Positions 1-20,965 of a stretch of 64,000 nt of DNA are shown piece by piece. A program made the translations under genes and the position numbers. The number at the start of each line of letters is the position of its first letter. The first letter of the stretch is position 1. Source of the DNA: Sipunculus nudus. Lineage: Eukaryota > Annelida > Sipuncula > Golfingiida > Sipunculidae. The stretch covers positions 55,225,812 through 55,289,811 of the forward strand of contig CM049314.1 of the NCBI GenBank assembly GCA_026874595.1. The letters are read 5' to 3'. The notes under the pieces were generated by a model. That model was not told where the DNA came from and searched no databases. It saw nothing but the letters and a program-made list of their open reading frames with translations.

Positions 1-1075
1 TAAACTACCAGGGATCAGTCCTTAAACCATCAGGGATCTATCCTTAAACTACCAGGGAGCAGTCCTTAAACCATCAGGGACCCATCCTTAAACAACCAGG
101 GATCAGTACTTAAACCATCAGGGACCCATCCTTAAACTACCAGGGATCAGTCCTTAAACCATCAGGGATCCATCCTTAAACTACCAGGGATCAGTCCTTA
201 AACCATCAGGGATCTATCCTTAAACTACCAGGGTTCAGTCCTTAAACCATCAGGGATCCATCCTTAAACTACCAGGGATCAGTCCTTAAACCATCAGGGA
301 TCCATCCTTAAACTACCAGGGAGCAGTCCTTAAACCATCAGGGACCCATCCTTAAACTACCAGGGATCAGTCCTTAAACCATCGGGGACCCATCCTTAAA
401 CAACCAGGGATCAGTCCTTAAACCATCAGGGACCCATCCTTAAACTCCCAGGGAGCAGTCCTTAAACCATCAGGGATCCATCCTTAAAATACCAGGGAGC
501 AGTCCTTAAACCATCGGGGACCCATCCTTAAACAACCAGGGATCAGTCCTTAAACCATCAGGGACCCATCCTTAAACAACCAGGGAGCAGTCCTTAAACC
601 ATCGGGGACCCATCCTTAAACCACCAAGGATCCATTCTCATCTTAGTTGGGGTAACCTCTCAACCAAACAGGGATCCATCTTTTACCCCTCCTGGGATCG
701 ATCCTTCATCCACTTGGGATCTATCCTTAATCAAAGGATCCACCCCTACATGTCACCAGGGATTGGTCCCTAATCACCTGAGATTCATCCTTACTATTAA
801 TAGAGCCAGCATGATCTGATATGGGATCCATCCTTAACAAATCAAACAAAAATTATTACCCACAAGAAACTCATCCTTAACTTCCTAGGAATTCATTTTT
901 TACTGACCAAAGGTCCCACATACCTGGGGTATACCAATCATTACACCACCAGGGATCCATTCTGAATCCACGAAGGATTCATCTTTACTTCAACAGGATA
1001 TATCCCTAACCCACCACGGTTTCATTTTTAATGCCCAGGGATCAGTCAGTGAATAACCAGGAACCATTCTTAACC
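1..1075. repeat. 44-bp minisatellite (2 x 22 bp half-units), decaying to the right
   Basis: Up to about 625 the sequence is a head-to-tail array of a 44-bp unit built from two related 22-bp halves, taaactaccagggatcagtc and taaaccatcagggacccatc, each followed by ct. There are about fourteen units with few changes. From 625 to 1075 scattered degenerate remnants (ccagggatccatcctt) continue. The array lies in the UGGT intron downstream of the exon at 1623-1719 and runs off the left window edge. Confidence 0.95.
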
Positions 1076-1439
1076 TACCTTCAGCATCCGGTGCTACACA
1101 TTCAAATGAAATGTTAGCTTGACAATACACAAATACACGCTAATTGCTTGATATATATCTATTAATATTGGCAAACTTAAACCTGAGTATATTCCGTTAA
1201 TAGCAATGGACATTTCTCATAATACATACAAAAATTTCAGAAATTCTTCATGTGGACTCATGTCACTGGACTGAGAACTGAAGGATCTCCTGATATATGT
1301 CATCATTCTTTATCCACAGGACACAATTAATTTCAGAATTGAATTAAAAAAAGGAAAATTTATCATTACAAACACAGAAAGAAAATTTTTTTTTCCATTT
1401 TGATAACAGCAAATTTTCTAATCTTATAATTGTCAATCT

Positions 1440-1595
1440 TATGCTGTTTACCTAATCTTATAACATAACTTGTTATCTCATATCCTTTGATCTCATATCT
1501 TATTATTTCATAAGATATCTTGTTATCTCATAAGATATCTTGTGATCTCATGAGATATCTTGTGATCTTGTAAGATATCTTATTATCACCATTCA
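1440..1595. repeat. ~21-bp tandem repeat with AAGATATCTT palindrome
   Basis: About seven imperfect units of the type cataagatatcttgttatct. Each contains the self-complementary AAGATATCTT or a variant of it. It is in a UGGT intron, 30-180 nt beyond the exon that ends at 1623. Confidence 0.8.
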
Positions 1596-1622
1596 GTATC
1601 AACATATATACACATATCTTAC

Positions 1623-11405
<9,783 letters not shown>

Positions 11406-11470
11406 GTTGAACCGGTGCGTGCCAGGATCCTATTGGCTGAAAGAAATAAACAAGGATGAAAAAGGGAAAT
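11406..11470 (-). promoter_or_regulatory. UGGT proximal promoter / 5' UTR with CCAAT box
   Basis: Directly upstream of the UGGT ATG is a GC-rich stretch (ggcacgcaccggt) and, at 11432-11436, an ATTGG, which is CCAAT on the coding strand. No TATA box is obvious next to it. The transcription start cannot be placed from sequence alone. CCAAT is also half of the ER-stress element known for UPR genes, but I do not see the correctly spaced CCACG partner. Confidence 0.4.
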
Positions 11471-11639
11471 AAGATGTGTAACGAAAAAAAAATTTCCAAT
11501 TCACATGTTTTGCATATATTTTGTTTACAATAAAAAATAATTAAGATATATATATATATATCATAATATAATATAAAAAAACATAACATAACATATATAA
11601 TTTAATATATTATAATTTTATATATTATAATTTTATATA

Positions 11640-11644
11640 ATATA

Positions 11645-11681
<37 letters not shown>

Positions 11682-12265
11682 GTTTTATTACAGACTCATT
11701 GTCCATATTCAAACAATGAAAGAAATGAGAATAGAAAGGAAAAAAAACAGTAGAAAGCAAATAACACAACATTTAGGCTAGCTGCATTATTACTTATAAT
11801 CTAATAACAAACATCTTCTGGTTATGAACATTAAACAAGTCGGACTTTAAATATAAATCAGATTTATACAAAGTTCTGACATACAGGTTGTCAGATTCTG
11901 TTATTCTCATTTTCAGTGAATAGATCTGTTTGCGCATTTAAGTGCATCAAAAGTGGTATTATTACGACTTATTAATTCTTTGCTGATGCTGCAATGTTTT
12001 TTGGAAAGCCAAGAAATATCCTAAAAGCATTATTGTACGCCACTTTCACCTTTTCTATGCTGGACTTTCTATATATACTCCAGAGACTAGCACAGTATAA
12101 AGTGTAACAAAACATTTTAAATAATAATATCTTAACTGTTTCCGAGCAAAGTTTTAATTTTTGTTTTAACATATTAGCCCGTACGTACAGTAGGCGCATT
12201 TGTCGCAATATGTCATCGTCATCTTGCAGTTTGCTGTTGATAACGCAATGATATGATATAATATT
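11640..12265 (-). pseudogene. LINE (CR1/L2-type) 3' fragment: end of reverse transcriptase plus microsatellite tail
   Basis: Minus-strand reading gives RQMRLLYVRANMLKQ, then KLKLCSETVKILLFK, YCASLW and VAYNNAFRIFLGFPK. This is the conserved region after the reverse transcriptase core of many CR1/L2-like non-LTR retrotransposons. After a stop near 11972 the similarity goes on in another frame (NLYVRTLYKSDLYLKSD), so there is at least one frameshift. The minus-strand end is taataaaacg followed by (tta)n at 11649-11681, a typical microsatellite 3' tail. Heavily 5'-truncated and dead. Confidence 0.75.
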
Positions 12266-12486
12266 ATTTAATATAATGAAATATAATATAATATATTATA
12301 ATATGATAAAATATAATATAATATAATAAAGCCCATAAGAATGGACTCCTTAATTGCTTTTTTAGTGACTAGCGCAGTGTGGACTTAGATTTAGAAAACT
12401 GTTGCTTCGCCGTCGGCGGCTATATAATATAATATAATATAATATAATATAATATGATATAATATAATATAATATAATATATTATG
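12241..12486. repeat. (ATAAT)n pentanucleotide tracts
   Basis: Two long ataat/tataa tracts, 12255-12330 and 12421-12485, are split by a ~90-bp insertion containing the GC-rich cgccgtcggcgg. A third lies at 11590-11650, so the LINE fragment is bracketed by the same microsatellite. Confidence 0.85.
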
Positions 12487-14260
12487 TAAGGGTGTGAAAA
12501 TTATACCTCATTTCTAGACCTCTGTGAATTTATTAACTTATCATATATGAATTTATGTCAAGTGACTTTTAATAGATAATAGATAGGAGTTAGTAGATAT
12601 AGGAGTCTATTCTATTGACCTGTATGAATACTGGTGAACATTGTTGATATGAATAACACATGAAAAAATGAGAATTATTCTATTTCATACAGAAACTCTT
12701 TGAAATTCAGAAATGGTTTTATAAAAATATATTTTTATTAAGAACAGTTTGCCTATAATAACTGCTATTTATTCATTTTATCAATAAAACTGAGAGCATT
12801 CACCCAGTCTGAATAGGTTCTTTGACGGAAAGACAAAATTGAGAATTTAAGCGGATTATTGAAGACATGCTGGATCCTTGAAAGCTGATCCAAATTAATT
12901 TGCCAGCACACTACAGTTACAGTAAAAAAAAATAAGTTTAAAAAAAAGGAAAATCATTTCCTGAATTCGTTGGCAACAGTTCTGGAGAACTCGTTGGGTC
13001 AATTTAAAATTTGTTCATATGTTGCATGTTGATAGAATATTTGCGATATTGATGCATTCTTTTATAATCTATGGTGAAAATGCTAGTATAAATCGAATTT
13101 TAATACACCTTGAACAAAGCTTTTCCTTCTAATTTCGTAGTTTTGAAATTGGACAAAAAAGTCGGAAAATGTCAACTAAATTCACCATATGGCCTAATTT
13201 CACATATAAATAAAAATATGTGCAAACTTAGGGGAAACTTTTCTGCAAAAATTGGAGAAAGCTCATTGATTATGCCTTCGTTTAAAAAAATGATTACCAG
13301 TGCATTTCACAAATGTGTCTACGACAGCTTTGGAAAAATGTTGGTCTCAATTTTATTAAAATTTTGAAGACGAGGACATATGTGGAGATGATGGACCCTC
13401 TTCCCCTTGTAAGGCTTGTTACACCTGACCACTATAAATAAAACTGTCCCCATAAGCAATAAATAAAAAAACGAACATAAAATTAACTATCAAAATTGTA
13501 TGTTGCGCCTCAAAATGTGTTTTCAGAGAACATGTTACACCATAAGCATTTGCTCAGGCCTATACATGCAAGCTACAGGTGAATATACTGATTCAAGATT
13601 GTGTATATAACGTCAGCACTCAATCTTGCTATAAGCATTCAAACTCACAAAATATATCAAATTTCAGTTTAAAGTGTATACGGTAGATCAGTTTCAATTA
13701 AGCCAGTGGTGCACGTGTATATATAGCTGTTTAATTTAGAGTACATGTATAGCCGTAGCAGTCTGGGATGGCTTGTGCCAGGTGACAGGGTTTTATCATG
13801 TTCATATATGTTACACATGCAGCCAAAGGATACAGTGATGCACTGCTGAACGCTCTATCTTGACTCGTCTGGCGATTAATAGGAAATATGGCCCTGTTTG
13901 CTTATGCGTACATTTACAGACTCCTACACTTGAAATGGAGGAGCTAGGAGACAATTTTTTTTTAATTTACCAAGCATGCAGAAAAGTATGTGAACATTTG
14001 GCAATTTGCCCCTATAGAGGTGCACCCCCCCCCCACCTAGAAAGATTGATCCACGAGAATCAGTAGCAGTGATTCCCGTATATGAAAAGCTAGAGAAATC
14101 TTTTTTTTTTTGTATTAGGTGGCATTTATTGAGTACTACAAGATTTTATTAAAGTCTCGCAATATCTTGATCAGTATCTCGTCAAACCAATATATCTTAT
14201 GTCATACATTAATGTCTCGAAATTGATTTTACATTTTTTTAAATGACCTCTAGGGAGCGC
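12487..14260. other. Intergenic stretch with no recognised feature
   Basis: AT-rich sequence. The 85-codon ORF at 13110-13367 and the 68-codon ORF at 13860-14066 show no family resemblance, and neither has splice or promoter support. A poly-C run is at 14027-14036. Confidence 0.5.
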
Positions 14261-14485
14261 TGCACTTGAAACATTAAAACATACCATTTCTTGGCCATAT
14301 CTCCAGTACTATAAAACTTACTAACATAAACTAAAGCTCATTTTGTTCCTCTTTACCTTCTCCATAAGCTTATCTATAGTCATCTGTTAACTCAGATATG
14401 GCACTTTGTCAGTATGCAGGGCCTCCGAGAGGATTCTTTTAAGGCGGTACAAAAACGTTGCCGGGCCCCTGCCCCTCCCAGCACT

Positions 14486-14493
14486 ATTATTAT

Positions 14494-14547
<54 letters not shown>
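14486..14547. repeat. (TA)n microsatellite
   Basis: An AT tract with two early interruptions. Confidence 0.95.
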
Positions 14548-14548
<1 letters not shown>

Positions 14549-14781
14549 AAAAACTATGAAAAGACAGTTTAATTAGGAATACACGTCATGAAAAACCCGA
14601 GAAAATCAAATTTAAAAATATGCGTGGCACATATTAAAATTAATTATACGTGACCAACAGATCAATTGCCTATTGTGCAGGTGATGAGCACAAGTTGCCT
14701 TATTTGTAACACGTGACTGAGAACATTTGATTGAAAGCACCACATGAGAAAATAGAAAAGAATTACAAAAAGTCCAAAAGA

Positions 14782-14904
14782 GTCTAAGGGTCTAAATAAC
14801 AGAGCAGTTTGATTGTCCAAATGTCTAAGGGTCTAAATAACAGAGCAGTTTGATTGTCCAAATGTCTAAGGGTCTAAATAACAGAGCAGTTTGATTGTCC
14901 AAAT
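14782..14904. repeat. Perfect 41-bp triplication
   Basis: Three head-to-tail copies start at 14782, 14823 and 14864. Each begins gtctaagggtctaaataaca and ends gtccaaat. I see no mismatch between copies, so the array is recent. It truncates any reading frame meaning in the 94-codon minus ORF next to it. Confidence 0.95.
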
Positions 14905-15439
14905 GTTGCATGGTGATGGGGGTATGGAGTTAATGGGAATGAGGATATAAATTTCAATATGTATCATAGCTTTAAGGAAATAGAAACATGAAATGTAGTT
15001 GAGGCCACATACGGTATAACCTAGCCGATAAAACTGCATGTCCATACAGATATCATTGGACCCTTGGTGCAGCCACTTGTGGTAAATTTTAGCAATTTTT
15101 TTCGGAAAAAGTTCCTGGTCATATATGGATAAATTCTGTATAATGGGCATTAGGAATCGTATTCATATTTCGTTTGGTGACATGCAGACAATAACCAAAC
15201 CACAGGCGATTGTGAATGTGTTTTTACTCAGAAACGTCAATGGCGTAGTTTAGGAGTGTACATAAACCTTTTTATCAAAGCAACTGAATTCAGATGACAA
15301 CATCGGTATTACAAAGAAGGCAAACACAGTTATAATAAATACATTCATTGCAAGGTCATCGAAAGAGAAATTATCACTGCTGATTGTGAATATTATTTTA
15401 CTATGATCGGACCAATAATAGTAAACATGTGTAACCAAA

Positions 15440-16320
15440 AATTATACAGGCGACCACTAAAATGGCCCACTTAGGCCCTCCTGACATGAATAACATTATA
15501 AACATGCGTAAGGTAACAAAAAAAGACTATCGGGCCCTAGAGTGAATTTCTGGGCAACCCGGGACTCCGGGCGGCCGGGCCCTCTTTGACTCTAACGGGT
15601 CAACCCATATATAGACCCTGTTCAAACATAAATCAAATATAAAAGTCTCCCCATAGGCCTATTTTCAGTTTTTATTGGGCCTTAATTAAGACACCTTCGC
15701 CAGGCCGGGCCCCTTTGACAGCCCCCCCCCCCCCCCCCAACCTCGGAGCGATCACTCTGGATTAAAAGTAGAATAACCCTTAAAAACAAATGAAACATAT
15801 TCCATATTTTAGGTATTTAGGCCCAGCTTCCCCAGAAAACTATGGCCGACCCAAGCCCCTTTGAACGGTCCCGCATGATTAAAGTCATACAAAAAGATAC
15901 ACACAAACCCAAAAATAAATTGTCATTTAAAGTTATTTTTAGACTGATTTTTTATAAATCCTTTGGCCTCCCAAGGCCACCTCATATCCTCCTGATTGAA
16001 ACCATGTAACAGACAAACAAATGAAATATACATAGTCCCCGGGCCCAATACAACTCCTTGGTGGCCCGGGCCCCACAGACCTACCTGATTCAAAACATGT
16101 AGAAGTTATTGCAAAAAAGAAAGTCTTCCTTATTTCCGGTTACAAGCTTTTTATTGGACAATATATTCACTATAGGGTCCCCTTTAACAACTGGTCCCAC
16201 TTTATATACACGTTAAAAATATATAATGTTCATGCATTGTATAGGGTCCTGTGAAAATCCTGGTCGGCCGGGCCCTTTCTTTGCACTCTGGAATCCGGAT
16301 TAAGAACAATATGTCACTTA
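15440..16320. other. Repeat-like stretch with recurring GGGCC blocks, no gene
   Basis: Blocks such as ggccgggccct, cccgggcccaat and ccaggccgggcccct recur against an AT-rich background. Poly-C is at 15721-15738. No coding region recognised. Probably an old degenerate repeat. Confidence 0.4.
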
Positions 16321-16339
16321 AATAAATAATTTAGATGAG

Positions 16340-17260
16340 TCTTCCATACAATGTGTCTGTGCGTTTCTCAGTAGTCCTCAATTTCGGCTGATGCTGGTCC
16401 ATGGGTCTTACAATTAGTATTCTACAGGCCACAGTTTTGCATGAATCCTTTTGAAACTGGTACATCACATAATCATTCTGATATCTCGAAAGTGATATTT
16501 CACTTCAACATATCATTTTTGACCATACCTCTAAAATTTCCAACCTTAACTAAATAAACTTTAACTCATTCTGTTCCTCTTAATCTGCTCAATAATTTTA
16601 TCTAGTCATCTGTTATCTCAGATATATTACTTTGACGGTAAGTCTGTCTGTTTGTCAGTTGTCCTCAATTTCGCATTCTTGCTTGTTCTTGTGTCTTACA
16701 TATAGCATTCTACATGCCGCAGTCCAGCAAGAATCACTTTGTAACTTACACATTTAGAATATCGGAACAATTTCTTGAATCGGCTTGTGCATTAATATAG
16801 ATCAAAGTTCAAGTCAAGGTGATTAAACATATCAAAATATGAATTCTTTCATAACTTTGTCTATATTGGTCCTTTTTTCACAAACGATGCCTCATTTTGT
16901 TCCTCTTAATCTTCTTCATTATATGTTCTTGTCAACTGCCCTGCACTTTGTGTCACCTTGTCAGTATGTCTATCTGTTTGTCAGTTGTCCTCAATTTCAC
17001 CTTCTTGCTGGTCCCCGCGTCTTACATGTAGCATTCTGCAGACCACAGTTTTGCAGGAATCAGTGTGTAAATTATATACACATCATATATCGGAAAGATT
17101 TCTGGTTAAAGTTCAAGGTCAAGGTCATCAAAACACCTCAAAGTCTTATTTTCCTCATACTTTTGTCAAAATTGGTCCTATCTACACAAACTGTTGCTCA
17201 TTTTCTTCCTCTTCATCATTGCTCTTCATCATTGACTGTTTCAATCTCATTTTTTTCTCG
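16340..17260. repeat. Degenerate ~300-330-bp tandem array
   Basis: The block tctgtttgtcagttgtcctc, with aatttc..ttcttgctggtcc..gtcttacatgtagcattctaca, occurs near 16357, 16643 and 16964. A second block, ctcattttgttcctcttaat, occurs near 16564, 16890 and, diverged, 17197. Part of the same block stands alone at 14330-14420. The 154- and 126-codon plus-strand ORFs here are products of this repeat, not genes. Confidence 0.7.
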
Positions 17261-17334
17261 TTTTTGCATGAGAGACTACTTTGGCAGCGACCAGAGCATT
17301 TGATTTTGTTTTTTAAAACACCTCCATCTTTAAA

Positions 17335-18115
17335 TTAAGCCCCCTTTACACAGGGCTGCGACTTTTGTGCCACCTTTGAGTATCCAACAAATAACCAGGA
17401 CGCACAATGGTCGCCTTAACCCAGAAAATCCTGTTTCTGTGTAATAACTGTTTCTTCTAAACTTGAACCTCCCAAAATGCAAATTTAAGGGCATTTTTAA
17501 TGCCTGCCTCCCTTGTGCAACCAAAAGACCACTGTGCCTCCATTCTGCTACGGATGAGGGGAATTAGCACAAAACACAAAGTATAAGTTCCATATTATTT
17601 ATTGAGACATCACTTCGTATCATGGTACATGTGTATAGTTTCACCCTCTTGGCTTGACTGGCTAGCTGTCCAGACGTAGCAATTTTGCAACTACGGCAAT
17701 GCTTGTGCCTCCCTTTTGCCTCCTTTGAGCCACCTTTGAGCAACCCACCTCCTCGGCGACCTTTGTGCGACTGTTTTGAACATGTTAAAAAATTAACGGC
17801 GACTATGGCGTCCATAGGAAAGTCTGAATCCCATGTGTATCAGGGGCGTCCATACGGGGGGTGCGGGATTTTTAGCAAGGGGAAGATGGTCAATGTAATC
17901 ATCCGCCCCTGATATTCAGAGAATAATCTTCATATATTGGAAATGAAATATATTTATTGCCAGAATTATAGACTTTAGTAACATTTATGAGTTTAATATG
18001 AAATATTATATATCTTAACCTGATTAAGAATTAACATATACTGGAAACATACCTTATTTTTTAAAAACCTTACATTTAATTGTACTATATTTGAAATCTG
18101 TCATACAGACAATAA

Positions 18116-18194
<79 letters not shown>

Positions 18195-18375
18195 TGTGTG
18201 TGTGATAGTTTGTGAATAAAGTCTCCCCCCCCCCCTTTCAACCTTGAAGAAAAATTGACGCCATTGATTTGTACCACCTTTGAAAAACCAAGGCAACCAT
18301 TCTGCCTTCTTTGAGCCTCCAAGGGGGACCTGGAAAATTTTTTGGTCGCACATGGGGGACACAAAAGTCGCCATT
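17335..18375. repeat. Scattered copies of a 'cctttgagcc' repeat
   Basis: Motifs gcgacttttgtgccaccttt (17357), gcctcctttgagccaccttt (17717) and gccttctttgagcctccaag (18305) recur with changes. They are interrupted by the TA tract at 18119-18186 and by CA/GT sequence. Probably a composite of old mobile sequence. Confidence 0.45.
18119..18186. repeat. (TA)n microsatellite
   Basis: A pure TA tract ending in cacacacgtgtgtgtg. The 106- and 92-codon minus ORFs across it are tyrosine/isoleucine artefacts. Confidence 0.97.
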
Positions 18376-18379
18376 CCAC

Positions 18380-20410
18380 TAAAACCTTACAGTTTACATT
18401 TTAATATATTAATACATTGAACAGAAGAAAAAGAGCATGTCATTTCCCGTGTATGGCCATATAAAAGCAGTGGTAAATAGGACCGGAAAGTGGCAACTAA
18501 ATCGACAGGGCCATATACGGTGACAGAAGTCCCTAGAGATCCACTGATTGGGGGGGGGGGGGGGGGCACACGCATCTTCTAATACTTGTAAAAGGAATTC
18601 GGTTCACGTATGTTCGCAATGTTCTCTAAAACCGCGTTGTGTACAATATTGTGCCATACACCATTTTAAAGGTTATTATCCCCACAGTGACATAGGCGAT
18701 ATGAAAATAAATATTTCGTTTATATACATATAATTTTGAGTGATTTTTCCGTTTTTTTACCGAGCACAGCCGAACTGCCTTCGGCAATCACCGGAATGCG
18801 TGCATCGTGGTCACTTAACCTCTAACACTAAGGACTATTGTTCATATGAAAAACGCTTGCTTTCAATAGGGGATTTGACCCACGTGCGTGGTCTGTAAAA
18901 GAGAAAAACACATGTTTCTCTCTTTATGAAATGGAGAGTTCAACCCAGGAGGATTAATGACAAAACCTAATTCAAGGTCCCAATTTCAGGAACAGGGCTG
19001 GCGTTGTGGCGGGGATTTCAGGCCTCAAAATTTGTCTAATATTATACGATGAAAGAAAGGTTGCGGGGGCAGAAAATGGGATACGGACCCACTGCATGGA
19101 GTCCCACTGGGTCCGCTTCTGCTACTTACGATGTATGCATATTTCTGTTTCCTTCTTCAGGAACAGTTTCTTTGCAACGTACATATAATTAATCTTTCAT
19201 GTGTTCCTCACATCAACCTATTTTTTATACGTCCAACGATAGAAACCAGTCAAATATCAACGAAACACTGTATGCCTCCGCGTCTCATTCCGGTTCGTAA
19301 TATAAACCATCACTGACCAGGTCTTCAAGGTAAACATACCGGGGTATGATTTTTGCCACGAGCACAGCGCCACAAAATAACAGTAAAAGATATTTGTACA
19401 TATAGTATTCCGAGAGTACCCCACTAAAAATCTATATTTTCTTTTAACTTTCATAATAAAAACTGAGCCAACATACAATATCTCAGTAAATATATCTCCC
19501 AAACCCCGGTAAAAAGCCCGGTATACCGGGTTTATCAGCTACTTCGGACAGAAGGGTGTGGTCATGGCATTCGTCATCTCGTACACATTATTTCTTTATC
19601 CCATACACGTCATTGTGCAGCTAGACGCAATTAGTTATGTGTATTGCCACTAGATGACAGCACCTAAGAGTCTCCGATTTTATGCCTCTCCTATTTCGTT
19701 TGGTTATACATATTCTAGTGTAAAATAATTATGAAAATCTACAGCATATGTTGAACTCTGGCTTATTCCTCTCTGAGATTTATGACTCTGTTGTCTAATA
19801 ACCTACCGGACAGAACACGGGACGGATTAAGACCGAACGCTTTTGTTCAAACGATTCTCAGTTAAAGCTACGTACATAAACATTTGCAATAAGGCAAAAA
19901 AAAATGGTTGGGTTCTCAGGCCCTTTTGTCAAAAATCAGTGCGTGAGGGGTTTTTTTTTATTATTATTTTTTTTACCTTTTTTGTATGTTTCGATAAAAA
20001 ATGTCATATATATATGATCAGGGGAAAGCATGATAATAACAGAATTGTTTTGCTCAGGAAATTGTATCAAAACTGACTCATTTTATCTACTTGAAAGAAA
20101 TGACCGAGCGGCTGCAGCGCCTAATTGGTAAGTATCTATTGGAAATCAAAATAAAAGTGGGGGATTATAATTGACGTGCGCGGTGCCTGAGAACCCGAAC
20201 TTCTAGTTTTATTTTTTGACCTAATAGGTGGTTTGTTAACTCATGCGAGTAGTTCATTTTGGTTGAATACATGTATGAGTTTCCCCCGTAAACCATCCCG
20301 GCAAACGGATTCACCTGTTTTATGTATTGATATGACTCTGTGTGGTAATAAACACATTCCATGAACGTGAATCTATTTACCATCACAAGGCTCCGTGACC
20401 AGTAATAAAG
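18380..20410. other. Intergenic stretch, nothing recognised
   Basis: Contains a poly-G run at 18550-18566 and scattered short ORFs (60-81 codons) with no family features. No RNA gene seen. Confidence 0.45.
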
Positions 20411-20419
20411 GTAAGAGGT

Positions 20420-20757
20420 AAAGTAGGGGTTTATAGTCTGATATCACCGACGGTGTCAGTCTCAGGCGACTTTACACTTTGCCTTCCTGGTCTTTCGGGT
20501 CTGTTCATTCTTGAAGCTTTAATCGGCTCCCTTGGGAGCATTCAACCAAACCTGCCGTATCAGGCGCTAGAAAGTTATTCGTTCTACGTTTACGTACCTC
20601 CCATGACTAGGACCCATGCACTCCTGTGTCAAGAGGGCCCACCCTCGTGGTAAAGACTTTGGCTAGGAGTATTAGCACAGACTTTGGTCAAAACCGGACG
20701 CTTACCCACAACCTTGCGGTCACAAGTCTAATGCCCTTTCCATTACGTCACCATCCC
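20420..20757 (-). mobile_element. tRNA-derived SINE (head at 20690-20757)
   Basis: Read on the minus strand, the right end gives gatggtgacgtaatggaaag, then gcattagacttgtgaccgca and aggttgtgggta. These match the tRNA-like head of mollusc and other invertebrate SINEs, with an A-box-like tgacgtaatgg and a damaged B box. The body to the left contains gtacgtaaacgtagaacgaa and cgcctgatacggcagg, which look like a conserved central domain. The 66-codon plus ORF inside is incidental. Confidence 0.55.
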
Positions 20758-20965
20758 CCATGCGCTACTCTCAAATAAAGAGAAGTAACATGAAAGAAGA
20801 AACATGACATGCAGAAGAAACACCGGATTAAAGCTTGAAAATCTTGATTAGTGAAGTTGCGCGGTACGGTCACAATGTGGTGTGTGCTTTGCTTTGCTCC
20901 ATTAAACGCACCCGGTGCAAGCTTTTCTCCACTGGTGTACAGGAAATGGACAAAGGGCCATGCCA

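Noticed and set aside
1-625. CRISPR array
   Set aside because: The regular repeats have no unique spacers; it is a contiguous minisatellite in an animal intron.
13110-13367. 85-codon ORF
   Set aside because: Lysine/serine-rich, no family, no splice or promoter support in AT-rich intergenic DNA.
16839-17338. 154- and 126-codon plus-strand ORFs
   Set aside because: They overlap in two frames and coincide with a degenerate ~300-bp tandem array. The words repeat at DNA level, not protein level.
18054-18379. 106- and 92-codon minus ORFs
   Set aside because: The bulk of each is a TA microsatellite read as YIYIYI; no real coding signal.
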